Shown here in pieces: positions 10,924 to 22,660 of a DNA stretch of 64,000 bases. Below the pieces are notes generated by a model. It worked only from the letters and a program-made list of their open reading frames with translations, did no database searches and was not told where the DNA came from. Source of the stretch: Annona cherimola (taxonomy: Eukaryota; Streptophyta; Magnoliopsida; Magnoliales; Annonaceae); the NCBI GenBank assembly GCA_030490835.1, contig CM059977.1, positions 14,665,399-14,729,398 of the forward strand. The letters are read 5' to 3'. Both the position numbers and the translations under genes were made by a program. Within the stretch, counting starts at the first letter, position 1. Each line of letters starts with the position of its first letter.

Positions 10924-13900
10924 CTATATTCGTGCGAGTCGGCGCACGCTAACTGGGTAGCAATCAGTTGCAGATTCACTGTAACAACGCTGGGCTATGA
11001 TGGCATTGACAGCTTGTGTAGGATGAAAAGAATCCCAGAATACGTATTGGTCTCTGTTGGCGCATGGTTGTTGAAGGGGAAGACAGCTAACGGCTCCTCC
11101 GTTCTTCCCATTCCCACAGCAGGCCTTGTCTGCCACTGAAAATCCTGAACATTTTTCAAAACCAAACAAAAGGGACCTAGTTATATAAAATCTTTTTCGT
11201 TTTATAAACAATGGCCCGTATCAAATGTAAGTGTGTCAACTTGTTTGCAAACTGATTAATTTCTACTACACTAGTGCTATTTTCATTGCTTGTCTGAGAA
11301 TGATTAAGGGATGGAGAGGAGGTGGTGGGACTGACCATATTTAGATGGGTTGCGAACAATGTCGTCGAAGACACCAAATACTTCTTGGTAGACGAAGAAG
11401 GAGCCGGGAAGGGTGGAATTGAGTGTAGTCATCATCTGCACAAGCCGCTGGTTGAATGTGCGAACCAGATCATTCACTCGCCCAACGCAGCCAACCTGTC
11501 CACTCACCATGGACAGCTGACTAGGTATGCAACCTAGTACACCAACTCCAACCAGCAATATTTTTCTTGCTCCTAATCCATACAATCTCTGCAAAGAAAA
11601 TTTCTATTTTAATAATTACACTTAAAGACCAAGTTCATTTACGCTATTATAATTTGTATTTATGATTAAGATACTTAAATTAATGCATGCGTTCAAGCAT
11701 ATTATTCGTTTGCAACTTTGCTTTAAGGGTGCATTTGGATATTGGCAGAAGTGAAAGATCCTTTAGATAAAATATTTTGTCCAAAATTAATGTGATGATT
11801 TGCTTCTTTTAAAAAAAAATTCAAATATAATTTTTAAATGTATAAATAGCAATTATCCCCTAAAGGTAAAATTGACAAATGACTCCAAACATCAAAATTC
11901 ATACTCAATATATATGCATGTAGGTGCAAGTTAGGACAATAAAATATCTTGTCGGGGCATCATGATTTAATTCCTAAAAGACACAACAACTAAAAACGGA
12001 AAGCACTCCAAGAAAGAGAGAATCGCGGGGGCCACCGGTTTTCAATTCCTAGAGGACGTGCGATAGGATGAAAGTCACAGCTTTCACATCGTGGCTTTAA
12101 TGAGAGTAGCAATAAGTGAAAACCATAGCTTTCATGTTCCTCGGGTTACTACCGCGAAAGAGGAAATAAAATGGGGAGCCAACGCTTCCGTGTTTTACAA
12201 TTTTTATGATTGGATCAGAGAGTTAGGTGTATAGTTGGGCCAGCTGGCCCGAGTTATGTTACCCTTTAAGAACTGCAACCCAATTCTCAGAGGCGGAAAA
12301 AGGAAAATAGTCCCAAACCATGGGACGCCATTACTGCCTTGTGAGTTTCCTATATCGAGTTATGTTTTTTGATCGTTCTTTACTTCGGTTGACTACGTTT
12401 ATGACCAACCAGAATTATTTCGAAGTAAATAATAATTATTTATACGGATTTAATCATTTTTCATGGATATTTTTAAAACTTAGATTAATTAAAATAATTT
12501 TTGGTATCATATTAAAACAATTGATTTTAAACAACATGACTTGTTGGATTTTGATTTCATTAACATGAGCCCCAACTACTATGTTTTCACCTTATTGGAT
12601 CATTTCCCATTTTCACATTTCTTAATTAAGGTATGCATATCATATAGATCGAGAATTAGCTGTATGGTAACTCCTTCAGTCAATCAAACCATAACCCTGT
12701 TGTAACCCTTTTCAAAATTCCTACCCAAACAGCGGCTTAACATTAATCACTTTTGTAGATGGGTAAGTTGGACGTTTGCTTACGTCTGTATGTGGGGCAA
12801 GATGGGGTGAAGGGGAAAACATAATGCTTATTTTCCAACAAATTATTTAATACTTTAACAGTCTGATTTTTCTAATTTTATTACTATATTTTAATCATTT
12901 TTCCTTTCCACTACATTTTAGTAATCATATTTATTTCTACTTTATTTCTATGATTTGATATCAATCAGATAAATCTCAAAATATTCATTCTTTATTCTCC
13001 ATCTCATCTTACAATTCCACAAAAACACATTAACAAACATCTCTTAAACTGAAAGTGCATAATTGTGAAGAAAAATAAGAAATAATAATAATAATAACAA
13101 CAACAACAAGCCATACAGTAATGTCATTAGTTATAATGATAACAATTAAATTCAGTAATCAGTGGTTGTGAAGAAATAACAACAACAACCACCACAATAA
13201 AAATGTCAATAGTTATAATGATGATAATCAAAATTCAGTAATCAGCGGTGATCGATGCGTGTTGTCGTTTATTGCAGAAGAGTTATTACGAGTTTGGTGA
13301 TGGAAACAGTTCCCTGCATGTACATGTGATCCTTGGTCAAAGTTCATGCGATCACCTGTCCGGATACATAAATATGATTCACATGTTTGCCGGCAAAAAG
13401 ATTCAAATCATAATCCAAGAGAGGCATTTTTGTTATCATGTAATTGCCACTGGTCACATATTTTCTCTCTTTTTTAAAAAGGAAATTCGTTTGTACTTTC
13501 AAAAACTTTTGTTATTATGACCACTTAATTATATAATTAAATAAGTGAAGGATTTATAGTTGTTGACTTGCGTAAGGAATAGTGATGAATTGTATGTGGG
13601 TTTTAGCCGCATGAGAGTTACTAACCGTGAGTTGCTGGGAGAAGGTCCGTACGAGGAGGTCAGCATATGCATCCCCGTCGAAGTTGTGGCTGCTGGAATA
13701 GAGATTGGGGAGCAGGTAGTTGTTGATGTAGTCGTTGCTTCCTAAGTTGACAACGAAAATGGACTTGGCCAAGTATTGGGATAGAGCAGCCGGATCTTGG
13801 ATGAGCAGCGGCAATTCTATGCCCACAGTCTTCTGAAACAGCTGTATTTGCCCATTAAAGGACACTCTTGCTCCCTGCATGCATCATACCATCACCCACC

Positions 13901-14534
13901 CACGTCAAAATTCATGTGTAATGTGTACAGTCATTGAATATAGGGCCTACAACTTCCATATCCTAAGAATATAGAGATGGGCATAGAAGGTTACGTAATG
14001 TCGGCCTGTTTCGTCAAGAATGCCTGCGGCTGCTGATGCGTAGTTGAGACCTCTCAAGATTTTGGCTCCCTTGGAGGTTGGACTCAAATAGGGTGGTGGA
14101 AATGGCAGCCCAAGCTCTCGTGCTGTGACATACGTACGAATAAAAATAATAAAACAATTAGGAGTAGAAAACACATCTTCTTCTTCTTTTTTCTTTTTTT
14201 GTGATGAAAACACATCTATTAGACGGTGAAAAAGAGAAGAAATTAATCATGAATATCGGGTACCTCCATAATCCACAACGGTTAGCCCATTGCAAAACCT
14301 GCCACTTGGGAAGCCCACATCTATGCCGTAAGGGACGTAATTCGCCTTGGCCATTGATGGTAGAAAGTTGTTGTTGCCGTTGTCGATGAGCGAGTCCCCG
14401 AAGATGAACATGGCAGGGGCAAGGGCCGCATCCTCTGCATAAGCCACATTCCCCGAGGGCGGCAGAATAGCTTGTTGCAGCAGCAGCAGAATAAGGAAGA
14501 TGAGCGAGGGAGCTCTACCTCTCTTTCCCTCCAT
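10924..14534 (-). CDS. GDSL-type esterase/lipase (SGNH hydrolase), five exons
   Basis: Secreted plant GDSL esterase/lipase of 373 residues. Exons on the minus strand: 14534-14264, 14122-13995, 13874-13626, 11588-11336 and 11144-10924, all with GT donors and AG acceptors; the phases add up exactly (1122 bases with stop). Residues 1 to about 33 form a signal peptide with a Leu-rich core. Block I is [13 protein letters not shown] with nucleophile Ser48. Block II is NYASAAAG and block [12 protein letters not shown] (oxyanion Gly and Asn). Block V is [10 protein letters not shown] with Asp338 and His341. Length and exon count are typical of the family, which hydrolyses cutin precursors, wax or other apoplastic esters; the substrate is not predictable. 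Intron 3 is unusually long (about 2.0 kb), AT-rich, and holds a partial tandem duplication. Confidence 0.93.
13064..13248. repeat. Diverged ~100-bp tandem duplication in GDSL intron 3
   Basis: Two units each start TTGTGAAGAAA (13063 and 13166), run through AAT/AAC trinucleotides and ATAGTTATAATGAT or its near match, and end TTCAGTAATCAG(C/T)GG. The trinucleotide part differs in length between the copies. Intronic, no function seen. Confidence 0.7.
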
Positions 14535-16066
14535 TCGTTGCTGCTTTGAGTCAAAGGTAGCGTGGATGCAGCGGCTAATTTTACGTGGGGGGGGCCAGCT
14601 TTAAATTTATAGCAACATCGGGCATTAGATAAAAATTTTCATCTTAAAATTTTTAATTTAAAATTTTTCACTTTTTACAATTATTCTATTTTTAAATTAT
14701 TTTTTTATATTTTCTTATATAAATTGTTCTATTTTTAAATCATTTCTTTAATTTTTTATACAACTAACCAACTTTTTTTTTTTTATCGTTATTTCTACCC
14801 AATCATATTATGTTCTTTTATTTTAAAAATTTTTATATATAAATTTTTTAATTTTATTATTTTTCAAACACACCCTGTCTAAATCACGAAGTAGGCGAGG
14901 GGTAAGGAACGAGTAGTTACAAGTTACCTTCTTTTACCTTTTCTCCCCGGGTCTAGTTCATGCTGGGCTGTGCGGCTGTACTAGCATTTTTCTCAAGTGG
15001 TGTAAATGCTCTTAAATGGGTGCATTGATTGAAACATGGACCCCTCCGATCTCCCTATCAAATCTCTACAACAACTCAACAAGAACACTCGCTACAAGGT
15101 GGTAAATGATGTGGCAGAGGTTGTTGTGCGGGGCTTTGGAGAGTTTGGGGAGAGGCTCTCGATCTGGGCATTGGCTCGTGCAAGTGTCGAATGGCCAATG
15201 AATCTGAACTTGTCAGGCAATATGTTTATCGCTGGCAGTGGTAAAGCTCTATATATCTAGCTAGTACGTGGCTGCTCAACTACCTTTAAAATATGGGTCA
15301 TCACTCATCGGTGAAACAGAGCAGACAAGCCCACTGCGCCCAGCAGAGAGTGAAACTGTGATTTGCATTTGCCACTTAGAGCTGTAAGTTCAAGCTTACA
15401 AATCACAGGCAACTTGCAGATTAGTTATACCCGAATCAAATTTCCTCGGTAAACCAATTCTTTTCGGCTAAATTCGAAATAAATAAATGCAATAATTCCG
15501 AAGATGCGCAGTTGGCTAGACTTAAACCGACTGCAGTTGGCGGGATCAAGACATGAACTATAATTAATCTTGGGTGTGTCATAGAATTCCACTCAAGAGA
15601 TTTCTTTTGCAGCAATCGTAATTAGAAGATTGTTTTGTTCATATACAATTTAATTAAATATTCTGTTTCGCATAAATATCGCTGGTAATTGCAACTAATG
15701 TGTTATAGGCAACAAAGTATGTGGCTATTTATAATTAAGTTTTTTAATAGAAGAGATATACTTTAGTAGCACAGTGTACACTACATATTTGATTTGCTAT
15801 CTTCATTTTTAGGCCTTACCTTGATGATGGATCAAAATCTGTCCACTAAATGATTTAGAATTATTTGATTTATTAATTTTACGAGGGAATCAAGTGTCAT
15901 CCAAAATTTAAAAAATGTGCGTGAGACCTATATGAAAATATATCAAATTAACACAATAAAATATTTTGATTATATATGAATTTTTGACATCTAAATGTTA
16001 TAAATATTATTCCTAAGTGATAAATAATTTCATAAATTATTATTATGTTTTTCATGAAAATTAAGG
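14535..16066. other. Spacer upstream of the GDSL gene, with a degenerate MITE
   Basis: The first tens of bases are the GDSL 5' UTR and promoter. About 14620-14875 resembles the inner sequence of the TTA-flanked MITE family seen at 41608 and ends TTTCAAACACACCC, but its left end is decayed. An open frame at 15036-15260 has no recognisable similarity. The remainder is AT-rich and empty. Confidence 0.45.
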
Positions 16067-16506
16067 CTTTTTTCAAATATACCCATTGTGTATGACCTTA
16101 ATCTCAAATATACCTGGGACATTTTCAAAATATCAGATATACACATTACATTCGCAGTTAATCTCAAAAATACCTAATCCGTAAGTTAACGCCTTTAGTT
16201 AATATATAAAATTACTAATACGTCCATCAAATTTTTGATATAATTAAAATTTTAAACGGCATAATTCACCAATGCCTTGATTACATGTGAGATCTAAATT
16301 TCGAGAGCTATAATTTCATTTTATCTCATCTTTTATTATTTTATAATATGGGTATTTTGGCCATTTAAAAAAATTAACTAACGATTTTTAATGAAATGAG
16401 CATTTTTGGGATTAACTACAAACGTAGTGGGTATATTTAGGATTTTAGAAACGTAGTAGGTGTATTTAGGATTATGGTCATACGTAATGGGTATATTTAA
16501 GAAAAG
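16067..16506. mobile_element. 440-bp transposon with ~110-bp inverted repeats
   Basis: The left arm starts CTTTTTTCAAATATACCCAT and the inverse of the right end CTTTTCTTAAATATACCCAT. The match extends for roughly 110 bases with scattered differences, including repeated ATATACC and TTAATC units. No coding content and no convincing target duplication. TTATTATTATGTTTT occurs just outside both ends (near 16038 and 16515), which may be coincidental in AT-rich DNA. Confidence 0.75.
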
Positions 16507-16844
16507 TTCTGAAATTATTATTATGTTTTAAAGCATCTGCGAATGACTATAAGCATTTTTCATAGACTATATATTATTATATTTTTTTAGCGAGTATAAA
16601 TCACCTAAGAATTTTATTGAAATGATTTTTTTTATATAAATCTTAAAATATGTATTTTGTATCTACAACGTCTAAAATATAAGCAATTTTCAAAAATATA
16701 TATTTCCTTAGTGAATAAATAATGTTATGAATTATTATTATTATTACACTTTAATGTATCAATGAATGAATATAAACAATTTTCATAATGTACGCATCAT
16801 TCTATACATGTTGCAGGTATGACTCACTTAAGAATTTTATTAAA

Positions 16845-17112
16845 GGGTGTTCTTTGAAAGTGATAAAACTTTCGATGAAAAATTTTTTGTATAAAAATTT
16901 TTGTAATGTGTGAAAATGATATGATGTAATAGGATAATTATGAAGAGTAAAGAGAATAAAGTTAAAATAGATATGTTAGATGTATGAATAATCATGTAAA
17001 AATGATTAAAAGTAGAGTGGTTGTATAGAAAAAGCGAAAAATAATTAAAAATATAATAGTTGTGGAGAGTAAAAAATTTTAATTTAAAATATTTCGGTGT
17101 AAACAAACACCT
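16845..17112. mobile_element. Degenerate Tourist-like MITE
   Basis: The left end GGGTGTTCTTTG and the inverse of the right end AGGTGTTTGTTT match loosely. The interior (GATATGATGTAATAGG, TTAAAATAGATATGTTAG) is the same as in the well-preserved copy at 41608-41887. No target duplication survives clearly. Confidence 0.65.
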
Positions 17113-19020
17113 CAAAATGAATTTTCTAAAAAAGATGTTAAAAAAATTTAATTAATAAAACTATAATTTAGTCATCGAACCAGTGTAAAATGAAAGTGAC
17201 ACACCAAAATCATCAATATTGTGCCTTGCACCAATGAAAGTAGGGGTGTACAACAACTAAAATAATTTTGCATCAGTTGCAGCCAAGTTTTATTACTATT
17301 TGTTGTCAAATTTGAACAGCTTAATTTCACCTAATTTTAGTCTCATTTGATGTTAAAAAAAAAAACTATATTTAAACAAATGTCACCATCCTTAGGTACT
17401 AAATATTTGAAGTTAAATAATCAATTAGAGTCAAATTTGTTTGTATGCAACAAAATTTATGTCAGCAAAGTTCATTTCACAATTTGGTTTAAGTAGGCCC
17501 CATTTACACCATGCCGCTTACTCTATCATATTTAACTAAGAGTATATTAAATTGCTCTTATAGCGGGACATAAAATAAAAACAAACACGTTAAATTAGTT
17601 ATCTCATGAGTGGCCCACACAAATTTCTGATTAAGGTAATTTTAAATAAATTAATTAATAATAAAGAGAATGAATGGGATGGATCACCTAAATGGTCCAA
17701 ATAATGTTGAACTAGCTGTGAGTAGACACACCAATAAAAAATAAAAAATAAAAAAGAAGAAGCAGCTGTAAGTAGACATCGCCCGAGTTTTGTTATATTT
17801 GGCCAAAATAATTAGATGCATTTAAGGACACTTGTCCGGGCGACAGTACCTTGTTCAAAGCTTACACACTCGCCGGCAGTGGGAGCTAGCTGGATGGCGT
17901 ACGTTTCCGGAATGAATTTACTACCCGTGCCAAATCATTCATCTGTAAGCGTAAAAATTACAAGTGATAACATTGACTTACACCCACATTCATGTATGTT
18001 GCGTGTGGTCCTCTCATTCTAAATTATAACCAAGTAAATGTCAACTAAACCAAGATAAGGCCGTTTAATGTTGCACGGGGAGAGAGGTCTTCTCAAGCAG
18101 ATATGCTTTCATTAATACGACGGAATTTTTGCTAATGCCCACATAAGATATATTTATAGTTGGAGGTGATCATCAATCAGGCCATCTGTGGATCCACATG
18201 GTAGACGAGAACCAATCAAGGGCCCTCTAGGCTCAAAGCTAGCTTGAACCGCTGCACGCGCTTTCTTCCAGACGAAAAATATCGTGTCAACCCCGAGGAA
18301 ATTAGTGCCTTACACATGCAACCGGGTGCGTCAATGCCAAATTGCCAATGTGGGTGGGTCTACCTTACTTCTACTCCATGCAATAGTTTTGACTAACAGT
18401 ACAAGCATTTGCTTTGGATGCAACTGGCAAAAAAGAGCCCCATCCTCGCGTTGGATGACTGGATATTCGCGTCAGGATAACTTGCAGCATGCTGTCGGTG
18501 GTCCGTGGCCGTCAACTTCAACTCCGTTGCTGCTGCCGCTGTTTAAAAATAATTTTTAGAAGAAAAAAAAAAAAAAAAAAACCTCATCTAAGCGTCCAAG
18601 ATAGCCAAGGACGCCTCCCTGTTCACATCACATGTACGTTTTGAACTAGCATAGGAAGCCGTGCCGAGATTACATATGTGAATAATATAAAAAAAAGAAA
18701 GACGTGGATTTTGGTGAGTGGCCAAACCTCGGCCCACCAAGTTTACACTCCTCGTTGCATGCACGGCCATGGACAGCCTCAAAACACTCGTACCTTCCAT
18801 TCCACGGCATTCTACACACACACACACACTACAGGTCCACAGACTGTAGGCTTCCATTTCCGTCCGCGCCTAAGCCTTCTCTCGTCGCCTTTCAAACGCC
18901 AGTTTTGACTCCCGAGGTTACCCCTTGACCAGCTCGAACGATTCAATAAGCTTAGAAGTTAAGAGAATGGTATGAAAATGGAATCACATGTATTGATAAT
19001 GAAAAAAAAAAAAATTATAT
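17113..19020. other. Spacer without recognisable gene
   Basis: AT-rich to about 17800, then mixed composition with short open frames (17816-18022, 18284-18559, 18588-18928) on both strands that I do not recognise. A short (CA)n run lies near 18816-18829 and an A-run near 18563-18581. I see no supportable gene. Confidence 0.45.
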
Positions 19021-19023
19021 TTA

Positions 19024-19287
19024 AGGCTTGTTTGGTTAGATATAAAAAAATTTTAATAAAAAGTTTTTAATTTAAATCTTTTTATTTTTCATAATTATCT
19101 AATTTTTAATTATTTCTTTACCTCTTCTCATACAACTATTCTGTTTTTTTAATTATTTTAACACAGTTAACTTATCAATTTCAACTTTATTCTCATTACT
19201 CCTATTATAATATATCATTTTCCCATTTTAAAAACTTTTACAATAAAAATTTTTAATCTAAAAAATTTATCACTTCTTAAACATGCC
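19024..19287. mobile_element. Tourist-like MITE, TTA-flanked
   Basis: Starts AGGCTTGTTTGGTTAG directly after TTA (19021-19023); the right end TTCTTAAACATGCC is directly before TTA (19288-19290). The interior (TTTTTCATAATTATCTAATT, TCTCATTACTCCTATTATAA) is the reverse of the family interior. One base of ambiguity at the boundary. Confidence 0.7.
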
Positions 19288-20745
19288 TTACAATGTAAAA
19301 TTTATATAGAAATTTTAAAAAGAGTGTTTTGAAATTACATTCAAGGATCTTAGATTCTTTAAAACATTCATTGTAAAATCACATATACAAGCAATTACAA
19401 TAGGCACAGAAGAACGTAAAGTTGATTTGCCCATAATTGACAGCGTTACTAATAATACTAATAAAACTGATTAGGATGAATAAGGAAAGGCAACCCCTTT
19501 CTCTTGAAAAAGAAAAACTCAATTTTAGTGATTAATTATTTGCGAGAAACATCACTGTTAGCAGCAAAAAATCAACTTTATTTTGCCCAAGGAAACACGC
19601 AGTTCTTGATGCATATAATGATTATAAGCAACAAGCTTTATTGTTTGAATCAAATATATAACTAGGTATAGAAAAGCAATTCTACGTAACTCCCCTTATT
19701 TTTATTATATTGATGGTTGATAAAAAAAATTAATCAATTTATTATATTTACATTATTTATTTAATCAGAAAACTATAGTTTATCCAAATTAAATATGTGC
19801 ATGACTACATTTGCTTTAAAATAAATATATTTATATGCAAATTTTAAAAAATGGATAGATTCATCCACATATGTATTATAAAGTAAATTTATAAAATCAT
19901 TTATTCGCCTAATAATAATATTTTTAGATGTTTATGTACTAAAAATATTACTTTAAAATTGATATTATTGTTAAATTATTTTATTATATTGATTTTACAC
20001 CTTTGTAAATAGCATACATGCATAGTGATACAAGATAAATGAAACAATTTTCATAATAATATAAATGATTCTAAATCGATAAAATAAATTTTCCCTTAAT
20101 GACCAAGACGTTAAAAATAAATGAGTGATAAAGAATAATGATTTCGTAGAAACAAAGCGCTCATCTATGAGCAAATTTATTTGCTGAATCACATAAAACA
20201 CAAAACGTTTACAGTCAATTAAATGATTTCTTTGTAAATAAGCATATGTCATAAAATATTTCCCATAAAAAATAAATTTTAACTTTTTGAAATAAGAAAT
20301 TGGTTGCAAGAAAATCGAATTTTTTAGAGCATCCTTTTAATGCTTGTAGAATAGTCGAATAGAGAGATTATTTATCTTTTTGGGCTTGCGTAGCCGCCTA
20401 AACCGGGATAGGGACAACTTGGAGTCTTTTTGAATGATTTCTTTAAGGCACGTGACAATAGTCTGTAAGCAAATTCTAGATATGAGGAGCATTATCACTG
20501 GTAGTCCACCAAAGTATTAAGATTTTTGTTTGCCTCGTTCGGATTTCCTCCAACAAAATAAAAGATGAAGAATAGAAAAAAGTGGGGAACAGGTTTGGTG
20601 GTCCATTTGACCCTTTACGGGTCCTTTTTAATTATATGGCTATAGTAATTTGGTGATCTGAACCATTCGCATGATCATGTTTCTTTCTCAAGAATGGACC
20701 AATGGGAGCTTATGACGCATTAAGATCAGTTAATGACACTCTAAT
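19288..20745. other. AT-rich spacer up to the retrotransposon insertion site
   Basis: No gene seen. The minus-strand open frame at 19995-20309 is AT-driven and has no recognisable similarity. Ends with CTAAT (20741-20745), the target site of the LTR element. Confidence 0.5.
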
Positions 20746-21908
20746 TGTTGACACCCTACCTCGGGGCTCAAATATGGATAAATTGAAATGAATTTCAAGC
20801 CCAAGAAAATTCAACACAAAAAGAAAATCAAGGCGACCAAGCGGGCCCTCCCGCACTCAGCCCACGGAGCGAAGCTCCACCAAGCCTCGAAGCAGGCTTT
20901 TCAACAAACCAAATCCGGCCCCACAAAGAGCGAAGCTCCTACAGGCCACCTCAACGGGCTCCACAAAGCAGCCCACCAGACAAAACAAACGGGCTTAGCC
21001 AAGCTCTAGCCCACTAAAGCCTCGGAAGCAGGCTTCTCCACAATTTTGGGCCTCCACAACGGCCCACCCAAAGCCATGGGCTAAGCCAAGCTCTAGCCCA
21101 CCAAGCCAAGCTTATGGACCAAGTCCAAAACCACTCAAGAGGCCCAGAGCCCATGACCCCAACTCAAGACCAAGTCCATGATCCCACTCAGGCCCAAGCC
21201 CATGGACCAAGTCCATGACCTCAAGGGAGCCCAAAGCCCACTCCACCATCTATAAAAGAAGGAGCTCCCCTCTCATTCAAGGACACTTGAAGAGAGGCAT
21301 CCCAAGGGGAGGACGGGAGTCTGCAGCAACGCCCCCGGCATCCCGGCTTCCATGCTCTACGCGCTCCACGCCTCTCTTCCCATTTCCCCCTTTCCATCTC
21401 TCCCGTTCTCTTAAACCCTTTTTATTTTCTCCCCTTTTACGCCGTGTAAACCGCCTCGGGTTGGCAGATCTCTCTATATTTGCTTCAACCCGTAGGCCGG
21501 AACCCATACTCTGTATTGCTAGTGCCTTATTTCTTTAAATAGGGGCCGATCTCCCTTTAAAGATCGGTGGCGACTCCATTTTCATTATTTTCTTGTGTGC
21601 GTGTTTGAGCTAACGCCCCGGCAAGGTGGGTGCACGCGGGTCCGCAGATTCCAGCATAATACGCTGCCGTTATGCTGCCGGATTTGTGACTTGACCCGTG
21701 TACGGAAGCCCCGTCTTAGCCGTCATGCCGCCAAAACCACGAGAAAACGCCTATATGCCCATTTTTCTAAAAAACGAGAGGCCTAACTCATTTTACCCCA
21801 TGTGAATGCAGGAAATCCAAGCCCACGTCGCTTTTCAACACGATCCACATCTCTAAGGCCCGGAAAACCCATTCCGAGCCCACCGTAGCGCTCACGGCGG
21901 GTGCTACA
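20746..21908 (+). repeat. 5' LTR (1163 bp)
   Basis: Begins TGTTGACACC and ends GGGTGCTACA, the TG...CA termini of an LTR. Compared with the 3' LTR it lacks one C near position 20761 and lacks one 13-bp unit (GACCAAGTCCATG) in the U3 repeats; otherwise I see no differences by eye. U3 is built of repeated words such as GCCAAGCTCTAGCCCAC and GACCAAGTCCATG. Open frames inside the LTR occur identically in both copies and are not genes. Confidence 0.95.
21251..21258 (+). promoter_or_regulatory. TATA box of the 5' LTR promoter
   Basis: TATAAAAG in the context ACCATCTATAAAAGAAGG, about 505 bases into the LTR, just before a C/T-rich stretch typical of plant start sites. The same sequence lies at 36609-36616 in the 3' LTR. 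U3 would end shortly downstream. Confidence 0.75.
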
Positions 21909-21911
21909 GCT

Positions 21912-21929
21912 TGGCGACTCCACTGGGGA
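21912..21929 (+). other. Primer binding site
   Basis: TGGCGACTCCACTGGGGA starts three bases after the LTR end. The leading TGG pairs with the CCA end of a tRNA. Tat elements usually prime with tRNA-Arg; which tRNA fits here was not checked. Confidence 0.75.
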
Positions 21930-22068
21930 CGGCATTGCTAGTCTACATCGGCGCAAGGGGGTCAGAATCTGAGGATTGGGGCTCTTTTCCTCGCTGAACA
22001 GCGAGTTGCAGGGGAGTTTCCGTCTTCTGGCAGCGTGTTTCTGAAGTTTCTGCCCAAATCGCTCAGAA

Positions 22069-22087
22069 ACCTAAAAAGTTTTTAGGT
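22069..22087. repeat. 19-bp palindrome, copy 1 (5' leader)
   Basis: ACCTAAAAAGTTTTTAGGT: two perfect 9-base arms around one G. The identical sequence recurs at 29072-29090 and 31759-31777. In RNA it can fold only as a tight hairpin; as DNA it could bind a dimeric protein. Confidence 0.9.
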
Positions 22088-22274
22088 CCAGAGGCGTCCA
22101 GCTCAAAAAAACGAGCAGAACTCGTGAAGACCTGCTGGATACGGCCTTGTGACTGTTAAGGCACCTAATACGAGCCAAAATGAACAACTTCCAGCAAGAA
22201 TGAAATTGATTAATGTTAAATCCGGCGTAAAAATCACTTCTTTTCCATAACCTGAGTGTTTTCTGGTCACGCTT

Positions 22275-22417
22275 CCAGAAACGCTTCAAGCGAACTGGTC
22301 TTTCTCCAGACACTCTTCAAGCGAACTGGTCATTCTTCCAGACACGCTTCAAGAGAACTGGTCCTTTTCCAGACACGCTTCAAGCGAACTGGTCATTTCT
22401 CCAGAAACACCTCAGGC
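22275..22417 (+). repeat. Minisatellite in the retrotransposon leader (31-32 bp, four copies and a part)
   Basis: Units start at 22275, 22306, 22338 and 22369, with a partial fifth at 22401. The consensus begins CCAGACACGCTTCAAGCGAA and continues CTGGTC plus a T-rich end. Differences are one or two bases per unit. It lies between the primer binding site and gag. A plausible splice acceptor (T-rich run then CAG at about 22579-22581) follows further down, so part of the leader may be removed from some transcripts. Confidence 0.9.
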
Positions 22418-22660
22418 AAACCCGAACCCGTGGACCTCGAACATTCTCACGCGTGGAACTTAAAACCTTTAAAATTTGCAAAGAACACAAAAGGACTCGA
22501 ACCTCCAAGCATCCATCCAAAGGTTGATCTCCTTATTACTTGCTTACAAGTACTAATCTCTTTTTTTTATTGATTACTCAGGTTCTTCACCATAGCTCGG
22601 GGGCAAAACCAATCAACCGTGGATCGAAGCCCCGTGGTTACCAGATCAAGAGCGGCTAGG

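Noticed and set aside
15036..15260. 74-residue frame MDPSDLPIKSLQQ...
   Set aside because: Starts with a clean ATG but matches no family I know and is not supported by splice sites or conserved neighbours.
21215..21538. Open frames inside the LTRs (also at 36573-36896, 20788-21009, 36133-36354)
   Set aside because: They are identical in both LTRs, cross the TATA box and transcript start region, and have no similarity to any element protein.
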